Shown here in pieces: positions 15,239-16,824 of a DNA stretch of 16,824 nucleotides (positions are counted from its first letter, which is position 1; every line of letters begins with the position of its first letter). Position numbers and translations under genes: made by a program. The notes under the pieces are model-generated. The model was not told the DNA's origin. It did not search any database and worked only from the letters and a program-made list of their open reading frames with translations. This DNA comes from Verrucomicrobiota bacterium (GTDB lineage: Bacteria > Verrucomicrobiota > Verrucomicrobiae > Chthoniobacterales > UBA10450): NCBI GenBank assembly GCA_003219495.1, contig QHOZ01000014.1, positions 1 through 16,824 on the forward strand, written 5' to 3'.

Positions 15239-16128
15239 TACGCTCGCGGATGAAATTGTCGATGCACCGCTTTCAAACGCTGTTGATCGACATGGGTGTA
15301 AACCTGTGTCGTGGAAATGTCGGCATGGCCGAGCATTTCCTGAATACTGCGCAGGTCCGCGCCATTGCTCAGGAGGTGCGTCGCGAAACTGTGCCGCAAC
15401 AAATGCGGATAGATATTTTTCTCTAATCCGGCGAGTCGCGCTTTTTGTTTCACGATCTGCCAGATCCGCGTCGTGGTTAACTTCGTGCCGCGCTCGGACA
15501 AAAATATTTCGCTGCCGCTGCGACGTTTGATCAGCTTCGGCCGCTCGGTCGACAAATAGACCGCGATTGCTTCACACGCTTTGCGGCCCACCGGCACGAT
15601 ACGCGTTTTGTTTCCTTTCCCGATGACGCGGATCGTTCCTTCCTCGACATGAAAGTTTTCCAGGCGCGCATTCGCGAGCTCGGAGATCCGCAGTCCGCTC
15701 GCGTAAAGTAATTCCAGCATCGCGCGATCGCGCAAGCCGAGCGGCGCTTTCGTGTCGACGCCGTTGAGCAATTGCTCCACCTGCATCTCGTTCAACGTTT
15801 CGGGCAGGTAACGTTCGATCCGGGGCAAGCTCAACGCTTCGGTCGGATCGGTTTTGATCTCGCCTTTGCTCACGAGAAATCGGAAGAAAATTTTCAACGC
15901 GATCACGATCAGTTTGATCGACGCCGCGGAAAGGCCCGCGCGTTTCTTGTCCGTGAGATACTCGCTGATCGCCGCCAGCGTCACCTTTTTGAAGTTCTCG
16001 ATCTTTCGTGTGCCGGCGCACCAGCGCGCGAAATCCATCAGCGACCGCTGCGTTGAGAGCTGGTAATTGTCGGAAAGGCCACGCTCGACCGCCAGAAAGC
16101 GGATAAACGACTCGATCTCGCTCTCCAC
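15238..16128 (-). CDS. xerD: Site-specific tyrosine recombinase XerD
   Basis: XerD acts with XerC at the dif site to resolve chromosome dimers. From GTG 16128 the protein has 296 residues, beginning ESEIESFIRFLAVERGLS, the expected N-terminal core domain. Catalytic residues are all present: Arg147 in GLRISELANARL, Lys171 in VIGKGNKTR, His242 and Arg245 in PHLLRHSFATHLL, His268 in LGHADISTTQVYTH and nucleophile Tyr277. These positions agree within two with E. coli XerD, and the ending RQFHPRA is of XerD rather than XerC type. The frame is open to 16383, but that part overlaps the divergent gene; ATG 16185 and GTG 16146 are other candidates. GTG 16128 is chosen because it gives normal length. 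It could be a XerC/D-like recombinase used alone. xerC is not in the window. Confidence 0.93.
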   Translation of the reverse strand: MESEIESFIRFLAVERGLSDNYQLSTQRSLMDFARWCAGTRKIENFKKVTLAAISEYLTDKKRAGLSAASIKLIVIALKIFFRFLVSKGEIKTDPTEALSLPRIERYLPETLNEMQVEQLLNGVDTKAPLGLRDRAMLELLYASGLRISELANARLENFHVEEGTIRVIGKGNKTRIVPVGRKACEAIAVYLSTERPKLIKRRSGSEIFLSERGTKLTTTRIWQIVKQKARLAGLEKNIYPHLLRHSFATHLLSNGADLRSIQEMLGHADISTTQVYTHVDQQRLKAVHRQFHPRA

Positions 16129-16155
16129 AGGCGGAACATCCCACACGCGCCAAGA

Positions 16156-16185
16156 TTGACAATTGAAAGGCAAATGTCCGATCAT
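16156..16185 (+). promoter_or_regulatory. Candidate sigma-70-type promoter with very short leader
   Basis: TTGACA (16156-16161) is a perfect -35 box, followed after 18 nt by GATCAT (16180-16185), which matches TATAAT at four of six positions. The ATG at 16196 is 11 nt after it, so any transcript would have a leader of only a few bases. The spacing is plausible, but the -10 match is weak. Confidence 0.35.
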
Positions 16186-16195
16186 TGGTTCAGGG

Positions 16196-16824
16196 ATGAG
16201 CCTGGATTTGAACACGATTCTAAAGGACTGGCCGCACGAGAATCGTGCCATCAAAGTGCGGAAGATTCTTGGCCTCGATGGACGCCAAAAGCTGCAACTG
16301 AGGATCGATCTCGGCGTTTTGCAGATGGAGCTCACCGGCCGGCCTGACGGCGTGCGCCCGCACGGTTGCGAGTCTTTGCTCACTTATCATCAGCTCCGCG
16401 TCGCGCGTGCCGAAGCGCGCAACGAAACTTACGCCCTAACGCCGGAGCAATGCGCCGAGCTCCAGCAGGAAGGCATTCAATATTATCACCGCTACCTGAG
16501 CTTGTTTCAGATCAACGATTTCCACGGCGTCGTGCGCGACACGCAACGCAATCTCGATCTCTTCGATTTTGTCGATGCCCACACGCAGCGCGACGAGCTT
16601 TCCTGGACGCTTCAACAATTTCGGCCCTACGTCCTGATGATGAATACCCGTGCGAAGGCCTCGATTTTTCTGGGGCAGGGAAAATTTCCGGAAGCGATCG
16701 CCGAGATCAAGCGCGGTCGCGAGGTCATCTCCGAGTTTTTTCAAAAGTCGAACTTTCCCGAGCTCGCCGCGAAAAGTTCGGAGATCAATTTTCTCGATGA
16801 TTGGCTGAAGGAAGTCGCCGCGAA
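16196..16824 (+). CDS. UvrB/UvrC-motif family protein, 3' end outside window
   Basis: ATG 16196 opens a frame that stays open to the last base (209 complete codons, no stop). The protein begins MSLDLNTILKDWPHE and contains LDGRQKLQLRIDLGVLQMEL then GRPDGVRPHG, followed by EQCAELQQEGIQYYHRYLSL, RDTQRNLDLFDFV and QFRPYVLMMNTRA. I recognise this as a family seen in Planctomycetes and Verrucomicrobia, usually named for a UvrB/UvrC motif at its C-terminus; that motif would lie beyond the window, so it cannot be checked. It is not UvrB or UvrC: no helicase or nuclease domain is visible. Its function is not established. It is cytosolic, with no signal or membrane segment. It is divergent from xerD, about 67 nt away if xerD starts at 16128. 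AGGG lies directly before the ATG, which is too close for a normal ribosome site. Confidence 0.75.
   Translation, partial: MSLDLNTILKDWPHENRAIKVRKILGLDGRQKLQLRIDLGVLQMELTGRPDGVRPHGCESLLTYHQLRVARAEARNETYALTPEQCAELQQEGIQYYHRYLSLFQINDFHGVVRDTQRNLDLFDFVDAHTQRDELSWTLQQFRPYVLMMNTRAKASIFLGQGKFPEAIAEIKRGREVISEFFQKSNFPELAAKSSEINFLDDWLKEVAA

Noticed and set aside
16366..16800. Plus-strand 144-residue frame and minus-strand frame 16436-16744
   Set aside because: Both lie within the open UvrB/C-motif-family gene that starts at 16196; that frame has clear family motifs and these do not.

Overview
The window looks like chromosomal DNA from a Verrucomicrobiota-type soil bacterium (Spartobacteria/Chthoniobacterales-like). 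This is an inference from family content: a Cys-less heme A synthase with a long periplasmic insert, an uncharacterised protein type that I recall from Planctomycetes/Verrucomicrobia genomes under the name 'UvrB/UvrC motif-containing', an exported DUF3352-like protein, and many GTG starts with weak Shine-Dalgarno sites. Gene packing is tight. The longest stretch without a gene is about 114 bases (6830-6943). I saw no rRNA, tRNA, IS element, integron or CRISPR array.

Layout. (1) 1-2952, plus strand: the end of an aerobic terminal-oxidase operon, in the order coxB (3' part), ctaA, ctaB, SCO copper chaperone. ctaA and ctaB overlap by 4 nt. The SCO gene is split by an apparent one-base loss near 2455. 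(2) 2953-5465, minus strand: three minor pilin/pseudopilin genes in the order pilV-like, pilW-like, pilX-like. The pilX-like gene carries a large Gly/Asn/Thr-rich C-terminal domain and also has an apparent frameshift, near 3985. (3) 5528-6829, minus strand: rmlA (dTDP-glucose synthesis) and a Dabb-domain protein. (4) 6944-12608: four polytopic membrane proteins that look like GT-C sugar transferases using lipid-linked donors. Two are on plus and two on minus, meeting tail to tail at about 9340. (5) 12658-15175, minus strand: a lone nuoA (complex I subunit A), a small basic protein of unclear start, and a large exported DUF3352-like protein. (6) 15238-16128, minus strand: the tyrosine recombinase xerD. 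It is divergent from a UvrB/UvrC-motif-family protein that runs off the right edge of the window.

How they work together. CtaB makes heme O, CtaA converts it to heme A, and SCO helps load the CuA centre of CoxB, so region 1 is one assembly line for an aa3-type oxidase. NuoA belongs to the same respiratory chain but sits apart from other nuo genes. RmlA supplies dTDP-glucose for surface polysaccharide, and the nearby GT-C proteins may modify envelope glycans, although no substrates can be read from sequence. XerD resolves chromosome dimers. No single new multi-gene defence or metabolic system stands out. The best leads are the pilX-like protein with its probable beta-solenoid domain, the GT-C cluster with two paralogues in opposite orientation, the detached nuoA, and the C-terminal UvrB/C-motif-family protein. 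Two independent frameshifts suggest either read/assembly errors or gene decay.
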